Source of the DNA: Amycolatopsis thermalba
GTDB taxonomy: Bacteria; Actinomycetota; Actinomycetes; Mycobacteriales; Pseudonocardiaceae
Assembly (NCBI RefSeq): GCF_003385215.1
Contig: NZ_PQHW01000004.1
Span: forward strand, 62,001 to 126,000
Reading direction: 5' to 3'
DNA length: 64,000 nt
Made by a program: the position numbers and the translations under genes. This document shows, one piece after another, positions 1 to 7,349 of this stretch (its first letter is position 1; the number at the start of each line of letters is the position of its first letter). The notes below the pieces were generated by a model. It worked only from the letters and a program-made list of their open reading frames with translations. It had not been told where the DNA came from and did not search any database.

Positions 1-96
1 GGCTCGATCCGGGCGACGGACCTGGTCGGCGGGTTCCGCGCCTGGCGTGCCGCGGGGCTGCCGGTACAGCCGGGCGGCACGCCGGCGGTACCCTAA
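1..96 (+). CDS. Rhodanese-like domain protein, C-terminal end only
   Basis: The window opens inside a rightward reading frame that ends with TAA at 94-96. The 31 visible residues include GGFRAWRAAGLPV, the typical last helix of a rhodanese domain, where a glycine and tryptophan precede the final loop. The active-site cysteine would lie upstream and cannot be seen, so catalytic status is unknown. The stop codon overlaps the stop of the leftward GH16 gene by two bases, leaving no room for a terminator between them. Confidence 0.6.
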   Translation, partial: GSIRATDLVGGFRAWRAAGLPVQPGGTPAVP

Positions 97-1247
97 CCCG
101 CCGGGACCCACTTCACCGCGTCTGCCCTGGCGGTCGCGGCTCCCGCCGTCAGTGTGACCGCGCTCGACGTGCCCGCCGGGAAGTCCCACGTGCCGAGCTT
201 GAGCCAGCCGCCACTCGTGTAATCCGCGGTGACCGTGCTCGTCACTCCGTTGTGGACCACCGCCACGCGCGCCGCCGGGTCGTTGCCGGACGATGGGACC
301 CGGTAGATCCAGACGTCGTAACTTCCCCCGGCGCGCAGGTTCGGCCGCCAGGTCGCCGTCGAACCGGGGGTCTGGCTGTAGCGCGAGCCGTTGCCCACCG
401 TGAAGCCGGACAGCGAGCTGTCCTGCCACGTGCCGGTCTCCGAGTAGCCGTAGCCGGCGGGCGTGTCGTTGTCGACGTAGTACTCGCGCTGGTAGTACCG
501 GACGTAGTCGAACTGCGCGGTCGCCGGCAGCTTGCTCTCGTCGACCGTCTCGTAGGCGATCGAGGTCAGCCAGACGTTCACGTAGTCGTGCGTGTCCAGA
601 CTCGGCGGGTAGGCCGCCGTGTTCGTCAGCACGCCGTCCACGTAGAACGCCACGCGACTTTCGGTCCAGTCGAAACCGTAGGTGTGCCACCCGGCCGACG
701 TGTCGAACCCCGGCACGGTCCACTTACGACCCACATCGGTCTTCGTGCCGTCCGGCTTCCACGCGTTGTCGCCCTGGCTGATGCTGCCGGGCGCACTGGA
801 GTTGATCTCGAACTGGTCGATCTCGGTGCGCCGGTCGGGGTTGAACGTGGTGCTCCCGTCACCGGCCATCGCCCAGAACGACGTGTGCCAGCCGGAACCG
901 ACGGGGGTCTTCGCCCGCGTCTCGTAGTAGCCGTAGCGGAAGGACTGCTTGCTCACCACCCCGCCCGCGGTGTAGGCGTAGCTGCCGACCTGCTCCTTGC
1001 GCAGGTTCAGCGTCAGCACCCCGCCGCCCTCGGTGACGTTCGCCGGCAGCTGCGCGCTCTTCACCTTCTGGTCGGTCCGGTAGTTCCACTTGGCGGTGTC
1101 CACAGTGGAGTCGTTGAACTCGTCGGCGAACACCAGCGTGTAGCCGGGCCCGGCGGGGGTGGTGACCGGCCCGGCCGCGGTGGCGGCCGGAGCGGTCACC
1201 ACGGCGGCCGCGACGAGCACGGCGGGGATCAGGGCATACCTCGGCAT
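93..1247 (-). CDS. Secreted GH16 beta-glucanase with C-terminal Golvesin/Xly-like domain
   Basis: A 384-residue exported glycoside hydrolase. Residues 1-25 form a Sec signal peptide ending in an alanine-rich site. The GH16 fold follows, with the catalytic EIDQFE motif (nucleophile Glu142, helper Asp144, acid/base Glu147). From about residue 262 to the end lies a separate domain resembling the Golvesin/Xly carbohydrate-binding-like family. The start at 1247 is chosen because AAGGAGG sits just upstream and the signal peptide begins there; the frame stays open further upstream but only as antisense of the transporter gene. GH16 enzymes cut beta-1,3/1,4 glucans or galactans; the exact substrate cannot be told. 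It lies 29 bp downstream of the transporter and is probably co-transcribed. Confidence 0.88.
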   Translation of the reverse strand: MPRYALIPAVLVAAAVVTAPAATAAGPVTTPAGPGYTLVFADEFNDSTVDTAKWNYRTDQKVKSAQLPANVTEGGGVLTLNLRKEQVGSYAYTAGGVVSKQSFRYGYYETRAKTPVGSGWHTSFWAMAGDGSTTFNPDRRTEIDQFEINSSAPGSISQGDNAWKPDGTKTDVGRKWTVPGFDTSAGWHTYGFDWTESRVAFYVDGVLTNTAAYPPSLDTHDYVNVWLTSIAYETVDESKLPATAQFDYVRYYQREYYVDNDTPAGYGYSETGTWQDSSLSGFTVGNGSRYSQTPGSTATWRPNLRAGGSYDVWIYRVPSSGNDPAARVAVVHNGVTSTVTADYTSGGWLKLGTWDFPAGTSSAVTLTAGAATARADAVKWVPAG

Positions 1248-1276
1248 TGCGGGTCCTCCTTGACCGATGGGGAACT

Positions 1277-2593
1277 TCAGGCCACGACGCGCGCCTTGGG
1301 GCCGGCCGTCTCCCGCACCACGCGCAGCACCGTGACCAGCGTGATCGCGGCCGTGAGCATCACGTAGAACGCCGGGGAGAGCCGGTAGCCGCTGGCCGAG
1401 ATCAGCCAGGTGGCGATGTAGGGAGCCGTGCCGCCGAAGAGCGACACCGCGATGTTGTACGGGATCGCGATCGCGCCGGAGCGGATGCGGGGCGGGAACA
1501 GTTCGGCCATCGTCGCCGACACCGCGCCGTCGTAGGCCGCGATCAGCAGGCCCAGCACCACCATGCCGAGCACGGCCAGGAACGTGTTGCCCAGCGACAT
1601 CAGCAGCAGCGACGGCCAGGTCAGCACGATGAACCCGGCGGTGCCGGCGATCAGCAGCGGACGACGGCCGATCCGGTCGGACAACGCACCGGCGAACGGC
1701 ACCGCGACGGCGACCACGGCCAGGCACACCGTCGAGGCGATGAACGACTGCACCTTCGTGAAGTGCAGTGTCGTCTGCAGGTAGCTCGGCATGAACGTCT
1801 GCAGCGTCCAGTGCGCCACACCCTTGATCACGACCAGCCCGGCCAGCACCAGCATCGCCTTGCCGCCGGTGCGGAAGGTCTCCCGCACCGGGCTCTCGGT
1901 GACCTCGCCCTTGGCCTCCAGCTCGCGGAACTCCGGCGTGTCCTGCAGCTTGAGCCGCAGGTAGAGACCGGCCAGGCCGAGCGGGAGCGCGAGCAGGAAC
2001 GGCAGCCGCCACGCCCACGAGGTCATCGTGGCGTCCCCGAACGACGCGGTCAGCAGCAGCGCCAGTCCCGAGCCGAACACGAACGCGGCGAAGCCGAAGG
2101 TGTCGGCGAAGCTGGAGAAGAACCCGCGCCGGTGCTTGGGCGCGTACTCGTACAGCACCGTCACCGCGCTGGAGGTCTCACCGCCCGCGGCGAAACCCTG
2201 CACCAGGCGGGCGACCACCAGCAGCAGTGGCGCGAGCGCGCCGACCGCGTGGTAGGTGGGCAGCACGCCGATCGCGAACGTGGCCAGCGACGTGGTGAGC
2301 ACGACGATCGCGAGCACCCGCTGCCGCCCGATCCGGTCGGCGAGCGGCCCGAAGAACAACCCGCCCAGCGGCCGGATCACGAACCCGGCTGCGAAAACCG
2401 CGAACGTCGACAGCAACGCCGCGGCCGGGTCACCGGCGGCGAAGAAGTTCGCGGCGATGACGGTCGACAGGGTGCCGTAGATACCCATGTCGAACCATTC
2501 CACGAAGTGTCCCGCGCCCGCGGCGAGCAGCACTTTCCGGCGGGGCACCGGGTCGGCGCTCACGGTTTCGGGCACAGCGACCTGTTCAGACAT
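1277..2593 (-). CDS. MFS transporter, metabolite:H+ symporter (MHS) family
   Basis: 438 residues with about twelve hydrophobic segments. Family features are visible: the N-terminal FVEWFDMGIYG segment, a loop reading GPLADRIGRQR between helices 2 and 3, and the repeated loop GALSDRIGRR in the second half. This is the pattern of the KgtP/ProP/ShiA group, which imports organic acids, osmolytes or shikimate with protons. Next to an IclR regulator and sugar-acid enzymes, a sugar-acid or aldarate substrate is likely, by inference. The gene lies between the dehydrogenase (31 bp upstream) and the GH16 gene. Confidence 0.85.
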   Translation of the reverse strand: MSEQVAVPETVSADPVPRRKVLLAAGAGHFVEWFDMGIYGTLSTVIAANFFAAGDPAAALLSTFAVFAAGFVIRPLGGLFFGPLADRIGRQRVLAIVVLTTSLATFAIGVLPTYHAVGALAPLLLVVARLVQGFAAGGETSSAVTVLYEYAPKHRRGFFSSFADTFGFAAFVFGSGLALLLTASFGDATMTSWAWRLPFLLALPLGLAGLYLRLKLQDTPEFRELEAKGEVTESPVRETFRTGGKAMLVLAGLVVIKGVAHWTLQTFMPSYLQTTLHFTKVQSFIASTVCLAVVAVAVPFAGALSDRIGRRPLLIAGTAGFIVLTWPSLLLMSLGNTFLAVLGMVVLGLLIAAYDGAVSATMAELFPPRIRSGAIAIPYNIAVSLFGGTAPYIATWLISASGYRLSPAFYVMLTAAITLVTVLRVVRETAGPKARVVA

Positions 2594-2624
2594 GACGACC
2601 TCGTTGTCCGTGTCGGAGTGGGGA

Positions 2625-3557
2625 TCAGCGCGGTTCCGCTTCCGCGATCATGCGGGAGACGGGGAATTCGACGGTGAAGCCGAGGAGTTCGCGGGCCTTC
2701 GCGTTGGACGTCGTGTAGTGCACGGCCGGACCGGGCAGGCGAACGTCCACATAGTTCAGTCCGGCTCGGTGCGCCAGCTCCGGGACCAGCCAGTCGAAAT
2801 CGACCGAATCGTCCGCGCCGAGCCCGATGACCTCGCCGTCCAGGCCCGGCGTTTCGACGGCGGCGACGACACCGCTCGCCAGGTCACGAGTGTCCAGGAT
2901 GCCCATCCGGAACGGCGTGCCGTCCTCGCCCCGCGACAGCACCAGCTTGGTCGTGCCGTCGTCGTGCGGTTCCAGGGCGGCGACCGCGGCCGCGTTGCCG
3001 AACGCCCGCTGCTGTTCGATCTTGCGGTGCAGGAAGAACCGCGGGCCGGAGAAGAAGCTGTTCGGGTCGAGCAGCTCGGCCGCGTCCTGGAAGTGGGAGA
3101 ACCGCAGCACCACGGCTTCCAGCCCGCGCGTGCGGCGGTAGAAGTCCACAGTGTCCTCGGCGAGCTTCTTGGTCAGCCCGTACGCGCTCGTCGGCGCGCG
3201 CGGGTGGTCCTCGTCGAGCGGCTGGTAGACCGGGTTGCCCTCGGGGTAGACCTCGCCGGTGCTGGCGAGCACGAGCTTCGCGCCCGCCAGAGCCGCCGCT
3301 TCGGCCACGTTCGCGGTGCCGAGCACGTTGGTCTCGAACAGCGCGGCGTCGTCGGTGCGCTGCCAGAACATCCGGGCGGCCAGGTGCACGACGACATCGG
3401 TGTCCGCGCACGCGGCGATCAGACCGTCCCGATCGGACAGTGGCAGGCTCACGGGCGGCGCGACGTCGATGGGCACCACGGTGTGGCCGCGCTCCGCGAG
3501 CCGTCCGGTCAGCGTGCGGCCGAGGCGTCCCGCGGCGCCGGTGACCGCGATCCTCAT
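2625..3557 (-). CDS. NAD-dependent epimerase/dehydratase family protein (uronate-dehydrogenase-like)
   Basis: 310 residues, an extended short-chain dehydrogenase. The N-terminal Rossmann motif is GAAGRLG (residues 7-13), and the catalytic pair is YGLTK, with a serine in STGEVY ahead of it. The start ATG at 3557 overlaps the IclR stop codon as ATGA, which fixes the start. Because it is coupled to an IclR regulator and faces an enolase-superfamily dehydratase and a DapA-family lyase, oxidation of a uronic acid or similar sugar is a reasonable role. That is inference, and a plain sugar epimerase is the alternative. Confidence 0.75.
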   Translation of the reverse strand: MRIAVTGAAGRLGRTLTGRLAERGHTVVPIDVAPPVSLPLSDRDGLIAACADTDVVVHLAARMFWQRTDDAALFETNVLGTANVAEAAALAGAKLVLASTGEVYPEGNPVYQPLDEDHPRAPTSAYGLTKKLAEDTVDFYRRTRGLEAVVLRFSHFQDAAELLDPNSFFSGPRFFLHRKIEQQRAFGNAAAVAALEPHDDGTTKLVLSRGEDGTPFRMGILDTRDLASGVVAAVETPGLDGEVIGLGADDSVDFDWLVPELAHRAGLNYVDVRLPGPAVHYTTSNAKARELLGFTVEFPVSRMIAEAEPR

Positions 3558-4357
3558 CGGACCTCCCGCACCGGCGTGTGCGCCGGGCCGAGGTAGCCCA
3601 GGCCGATGCTCACGCTGTCGGCCGCCTCCACGATGGTGCGGCCCAGGTCGGCCTCCCGCTCGTCGAGCGCGATCGCGGACAGCGCCCCGGACAGCGAGAT
3701 CGCGGCGACGACCGCGCCGGTGTGGTCCCGCACCGGCGCGGCGATGCACGCGCGGCCCAGTGCCAGCTCCTCGATCTCGGTCGAGTAACCGCGGCCGGTC
3801 ACGCGGGCCAGGTCGGCGTCCAGTGCCTCGAACGTCGTGATGGTGTGCCCGGTGAAGCCCTGCAGCGGCTCCGGGCCCAGCAGGTCCCGGCGCTGTTCCG
3901 GCGACAGGCCGAGCAGCAGGCTCTTGCCCATCGCGGTGGCGTGCAGCGGGTTGCGTTGCCCCATCAGCGAAAACGACTTCTGCGCCAGCTGACCTTCGAC
4001 GTTGAGCAGGTAGAACAGCTCGGCGCCGCGCCGCACGGCCACGTTCGCCCCGAGCCCCAGTTCCCAGGCCAGCCGCTGCGCGACCGGACGCGCCTGCCGG
4101 TAGATGGGGTCGTTGTTGAGCGCGATGCCGGCCATCGTCAGCACCGCCGGGCCGAGCTCGTAGAGCTGGCTCACCGGATCGCGGCGCACCAGCTCGACCG
4201 ACTCCAGCGTCGCGAGCAGCCGGGACGTGGTGGAGATGCCGAGCCCGACCTCGGCCGCCACGTCGGACACCCGCAGCGCGGGCCGGCCCAAGGTGAAGGC
4301 GTTCAGCACGGCCGAGGCCCGCTCCACGCTCTGATTGCCACCGCTTTCCGAAACCAT
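3554..4357 (-). CDS. IclR family transcriptional regulator
   Basis: 267 residues. An N-terminal winged helix (QSVERASAVLNAF, then LRVSDVAAEVGLG and TTSRLLATLE) is followed by the IclR ligand-binding domain, including GRACIAAPVRDHTG. An alternative ATG at 4393 would add 12 residues but would place the start inside the putative operator, so 4357 is preferred. It is divergent from the enolase-superfamily gene and heads the leftward operon. It probably controls both directions through the inverted repeat between them. Confidence 0.88.
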   Translation of the reverse strand: MVSESGGNQSVERASAVLNAFTLGRPALRVSDVAAEVGLGISTTSRLLATLESVELVRRDPVSQLYELGPAVLTMAGIALNNDPIYRQARPVAQRLAWELGLGANVAVRRGAELFYLLNVEGQLAQKSFSLMGQRNPLHATAMGKSLLLGLSPEQRRDLLGPEPLQGFTGHTITTFEALDADLARVTGRGYSTEIEELALGRACIAAPVRDHTGAVVAAISLSGALSAIALDEREADLGRTIVEAADSVSIGLGYLGPAHTPVREVR

Positions 4358-4376
4358 GACACGAAGTATGCGGAGA

Positions 4377-4406
4377 CTTTGCACATTACGCAAGTCCCAT
4401 GCAAAG
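4377..4406. promoter_or_regulatory. Probable IclR operator
   Basis: CTTTGCA (4377-4383) and TGCAAAG (4400-4406) form a perfect 7-bp inverted repeat with 16 bases between. Nested inside is TTGC-N7-GCAA (4379-4393), the roughly 15-bp palindrome size common for IclR proteins. It occupies the 59-bp space between the divergent iclR gene and the dehydratase, so both promoters must overlap it. Confidence 0.6.
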
Positions 4407-4416
4407 ATTGGTAACC

Positions 4417-5583
4417 ATGCGCATAGCCGAGGTGAGCACGTACGTCGTGAAGCTGTCCGGGCCGCAGGCCTACCTGGGCAAACTGGAGGACGGCAGTGAG
4501 CTGAGCGAGGACCGCGGCTACGTCGTGCGGGAGCCGTGGCGCAGCCTCTACTCCGGCCGGTTCGAGACGATGCTCGTCCGCGTCACCGCCGAGGACGGCA
4601 CCACCGGCTGGGGTGAGGCGCTCGCGCCGGTCGCGCCCGAGGTGCCGGCCGCGATCGTCGACCGGATGCTCGCCGGGTGGCTCACCGGCCACGAGATCAC
4701 CGGCGTCCGCCCGCTCTGGCTCGGCCTGCGGGACCTGATGCGCGAGCGCGGACACCTGGTCGGGCACCAGGCCGACGCGCTGGCCGCCGTCGACATCGCC
4801 CTGTGGGACCTCTACGGCAAGCTGACCGGCCTGCCGGTGGCCGACCTGCTCGGCGGCGCGGTCCGCACGCACGTCCCGGCCTACGTCTCCGGCCTGCCCC
4901 GCCCGACCGAGGCCGAGCGCGCCGCACTGGCCGCCGAGTGGGCCGGGAAGGGCGCGACGCTGGTCAAGCTCGCGCTCGGCAAGGGCATCGAGGCCGATCT
5001 GGCGACCTTCGACGCGGTCGCGCAAGCCGCGCCGTCGATGCGGATCGCGGTGGACGCGCACTGGGCGTACCGGATCGGCGAAGCCGCCGAGCTGGGCCAG
5101 GAGCTGGACCGGCGCAAGGCGTTGTTCTTCGAGGCCCCGCTGGTGCCCGAGGACGTCGACGGGCACGCCGAGCTGGCCGCCCGGATCCGGACGCCGGTCG
5201 CGGTCGGCGAGGCGATGCGCAACCGGTACGAGTTCGCCGACTGGCTCGGCCGCCGGGCCCTGCGCCTGGCACAGCCGGACGTGGCCCGCACCGGCATCAC
5301 CGAGGCGATGTCGATCGCGGAACTCGCGTCGGCCCACCACGTGCCGGTCGCGTGCCACCACTCCGTGGGGCTCGGGATCGCCCTGGCGGCCGGGATCCAC
5401 GTCTCGGCGGCCAGTGCGGACACCCCGTTCTTCGAGTACCAGCCGGACACGATCCCGGTCGCGCAGAGCATCCTGCGCAGCCCGCTGACCGCCGGGCCGG
5501 CCGGGTTCGCCGTGCCCACCGGCCCCGGCCTGGGCATCGACGTGGACGCCGAGAAGATCACCGAACTCGCGAAGGAGAACTGA
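4417..5583 (+). CDS. Mandelate racemase/muconate lactonizing-type enolase-superfamily enzyme
   Basis: 388 residues. The enolase-superfamily metal ligands can be followed along the barrel: Asp in VDAHWAY, Glu in FFEAPL and Glu in VGEAM. An Asp in QPDVARTGITEA and a His in CHHSVGLG match the His-Asp dyad of the mandelate-racemase subgroup, which includes many sugar-acid dehydratases. Lys in VKLALGKG is the likely base on the second strand. ATG 4417 is preferred over ATG 4399, which lies in the operator. The following DapA-family gene starts 3 bp after the stop, which fits a dehydratase feeding a keto-deoxy acid to a lyase. Confidence 0.85.
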   Translation: MRIAEVSTYVVKLSGPQAYLGKLEDGSELSEDRGYVVREPWRSLYSGRFETMLVRVTAEDGTTGWGEALAPVAPEVPAAIVDRMLAGWLTGHEITGVRPLWLGLRDLMRERGHLVGHQADALAAVDIALWDLYGKLTGLPVADLLGGAVRTHVPAYVSGLPRPTEAERAALAAEWAGKGATLVKLALGKGIEADLATFDAVAQAAPSMRIAVDAHWAYRIGEAAELGQELDRRKALFFEAPLVPEDVDGHAELAARIRTPVAVGEAMRNRYEFADWLGRRALRLAQPDVARTGITEAMSIAELASAHHVPVACHHSVGLGIALAAGIHVSAASADTPFFEYQPDTIPVAQSILRSPLTAGPAGFAVPTGPGLGIDVDAEKITELAKEN

Positions 5584-5586
5584 CCC

Positions 5587-6474
5587 GTGCCGGACACACC
5601 CACCGGTCTCATCCCCATCCTGGCCACCCCGTTCACCGCTCGCGGCGAACTCGATCTGCCGTCGCTGCGGTCGCTGGTGGAGTTCCAGCTGTCCTGCGGG
5701 GTCGACGGGCTCGCCGTGTTCGGCATGGCCAGCGAGGGGTTCGCGCTCACCGCGGCCGAGCGGGCGGTCATCCTGCGCGAGGTGCGGGCGATGACTTCGC
5801 TGCCGGTCATCGCGGGGGTCAACGGCACCAGCACGGTGACGGCGCTGGAACAGGTCCGGGCCGCGGGCGACGGCGGGGCGGACCAGGTGATGGTGCTGCC
5901 GCCGTTCCTCGCCAAGCCGTCGCCGGCGCAGGTCGTCGAGTTCTTCACCGAGGTCGCCGCGGCCGGGGTGCCGGTGATGATCCAGGACGCGCCCGGGGTC
6001 ACCGGTGTGGCGATCGACGTGGCGACGGTGGCTGTGCTCACCGGCGTCCCCGGCATCACCTCGATCAAGGTGGAGGCGCCGCCGACGCCGTCCAAAGTGG
6101 CCGCGGTGCGCGAGCGCACCGGATTGACCGTCCTGGGTGGACAGAACGCGCAGGCGCTGATCGAGGAGTACGACAACGGCGCGGTCGGCACCATGCCGGC
6201 GTGCGAGTTCGCCGATCCGCTGCGGTCCGTTCTGGACGATCTGGCGAGCGGGCGGCGGGCCGAGGCGCGGGCGGCGTTCACCCGGCTACTGCCGTTGATC
6301 CACCTCGGCGTCCGGCCGGGGCAGGCGTGGGCCGTGCACAAGGAGGTCCTGCGGCGGCGCGGGGTCATCGAGTCGGCCGCGGTGCGGTTGCCGGCGCGGC
6401 CGCTGGAGCTGGGCACGGAGAAGGCGCTGACCGAGATCCTCGACGAGCTGGCGCTGCCGGCGTGGCGCGGATGA
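5587..6474 (+). CDS. DapA (dihydrodipicolinate synthase) family lyase or dehydratase
   Basis: 295 residues, GTG start. It carries the TIM-barrel lyase family pattern: TPFTARGELD near the N terminus, GMASEGFALT in the GxxGE region, and the Schiff-base lysine in SIKVE. The strand that normally reads YNxPG with a catalytic tyrosine here reads IQDAPG, so that tyrosine is absent. Substitutions of this kind occur in sugar-acid branches of the family, such as keto-deoxyarabonate dehydratases, so dihydrodipicolinate synthesis is unlikely. It sits between the enolase-superfamily gene and an SDR and overlaps the latter as ATGA. Confidence 0.82.
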   Translation: MPDTPTGLIPILATPFTARGELDLPSLRSLVEFQLSCGVDGLAVFGMASEGFALTAAERAVILREVRAMTSLPVIAGVNGTSTVTALEQVRAAGDGGADQVMVLPPFLAKPSPAQVVEFFTEVAAAGVPVMIQDAPGVTGVAIDVATVAVLTGVPGITSIKVEAPPTPSKVAAVRERTGLTVLGGQNAQALIEEYDNGAVGTMPACEFADPLRSVLDDLASGRRAEARAAFTRLLPLIHLGVRPGQAWAVHKEVLRRRGVIESAAVRLPARPLELGTEKALTEILDELALPAWRG

Positions 6475-7169
6475 GAGGCGTGCTGGTCGTCGGCGGCGGC
6501 TCGGACATCGGGCGGGCGATCGCCGCGGCGTTCCCGGACGACCACGTGGCCGGGGCCGGGCTGGAGCCGGTCTCGGACCCGGCGTTCGACTCGTTCGTGG
6601 TCGCCGACTGCGCGACCCCGGCGGGTGCGGAGGCCGCGGTGGCGGCGCTGGAGCGGCTGGACGTGCTGGTGCTGGCGGCGGCGGCACAACCGGTGGCGGC
6701 CGCCGCGGAGGCGACCGACGAGCAGTGGCGCTCGGCGATCGCGAACACCCTGGACGCGGCCTTCTACCCGGCGCGGGCGGCGCTGCGGGTGATGCCGGCC
6801 GGGGGCAGCATCGTAGCGGTGACCTCGGTGAACGGCTTCCTCGCCGCGCCCGGCCTCCCCGGCTACGCGGCGGCGAAAGCCGGGGTGGACGGGCTGGTGC
6901 GGCAGCTGGCGCTGGAGTACGGGCCGCGCGGGATCCGGGTCAACGCGGTCGCGCCGGGGATGATCGGCTCGGCGGACCTGCCCGCCGTCGCGGAGGGCTA
7001 CCCGCTGCGCCGCACGGGCGAGCCGCGGGAGGTCGCCGACGCGGTGGCGTTCCTGGCGTCGGCGCGGGCGTCGTTCGTCACCGGCGCGGTGCTCCCGGTC
7101 GACGGCGGGTTGTCGATCGCCTCGCCGGCCGCGTTCCTGCGCCCGGACCTGCGCGCCCGGTTCCTCTGA
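6471..7169 (+). CDS. Short-chain dehydrogenase/reductase
   Basis: 232 residues. It has a glycine-rich cofactor motif (GGGSDIG, residues 8-14) and the catalytic triad Ser in VTSVNG and Tyr/Lys in YAAAK, followed by GIRVNAVAPGMI typical of classical SDRs. ATG 6471 overlaps the upstream stop as ATGA. As third gene of the dehydratase-lyase operon it probably oxidises or reduces a sugar-acid intermediate; the substrate is not readable. An array of short repeats follows its stop. Confidence 0.85.
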   Translation: MRGVLVVGGGSDIGRAIAAAFPDDHVAGAGLEPVSDPAFDSFVVADCATPAGAEAAVAALERLDVLVLAAAAQPVAAAAEATDEQWRSAIANTLDAAFYPARAALRVMPAGGSIVAVTSVNGFLAAPGLPGYAAAKAGVDGLVRQLALEYGPRGIRVNAVAPGMIGSADLPAVAEGYPLRRTGEPREVADAVAFLASARASFVTGAVLPVDGGLSIASPAAFLRPDLRARFL

Positions 7170-7349
7170 GCGCAGATGTCGCACGCGCGAACGGTCAACT
7201 CGCGCGCCGGAAGGTGGGACTCGCGCGCGCGAACGTTCAACTCGCGCCTGTCGCGAGTCCCACGCTCCCGCGCGCGAGTCCTGCGCTCCCGCGCGCGAGT
7301 TCTGCGCTCCCGCGCGCGAGTTCTGCGCTCCCGCGCGCGAGTTCTGCGG
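7170..7349. repeat. 21-bp tandem repeat array in convergent intergenic space
   Basis: Four head-to-tail copies of a 21-bp unit, GCTCCCGCGCGCGAGTTCTGC with one variant base, occupy 7264-7347. Upstream, from 7176 to 7260, related words (AACTCGCGCGC, GACTCGCGCGCGC, AACTCGCGC) occur in the opposite orientation, so the two halves can base-pair extensively. The array fills the whole space between the converging SDR and glycogen phosphorylase genes and may serve as a structured terminator. No protein-coding gene is supported here. Confidence 0.8.

Noticed and set aside
93-2018. Single 641-codon frame covering GH16 and part of the transporter
   Set aside because: The first 257 codons are antisense to the transporter and lack any family pattern; the real GH16 starts at 1247 with its own ribosome site and signal peptide.
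4881-7184. Very long antisense frame opposite the dehydratase, lyase and SDR genes
   Set aside because: Composition is Arg/Pro/Ala-rich without domain motifs and each opposite-strand gene has clear catalytic residues; it results from high GC at third positions.
7264-7347. CRISPR array
   Set aside because: The units are directly contiguous, 21 bp, with no spacers and no cas genes.
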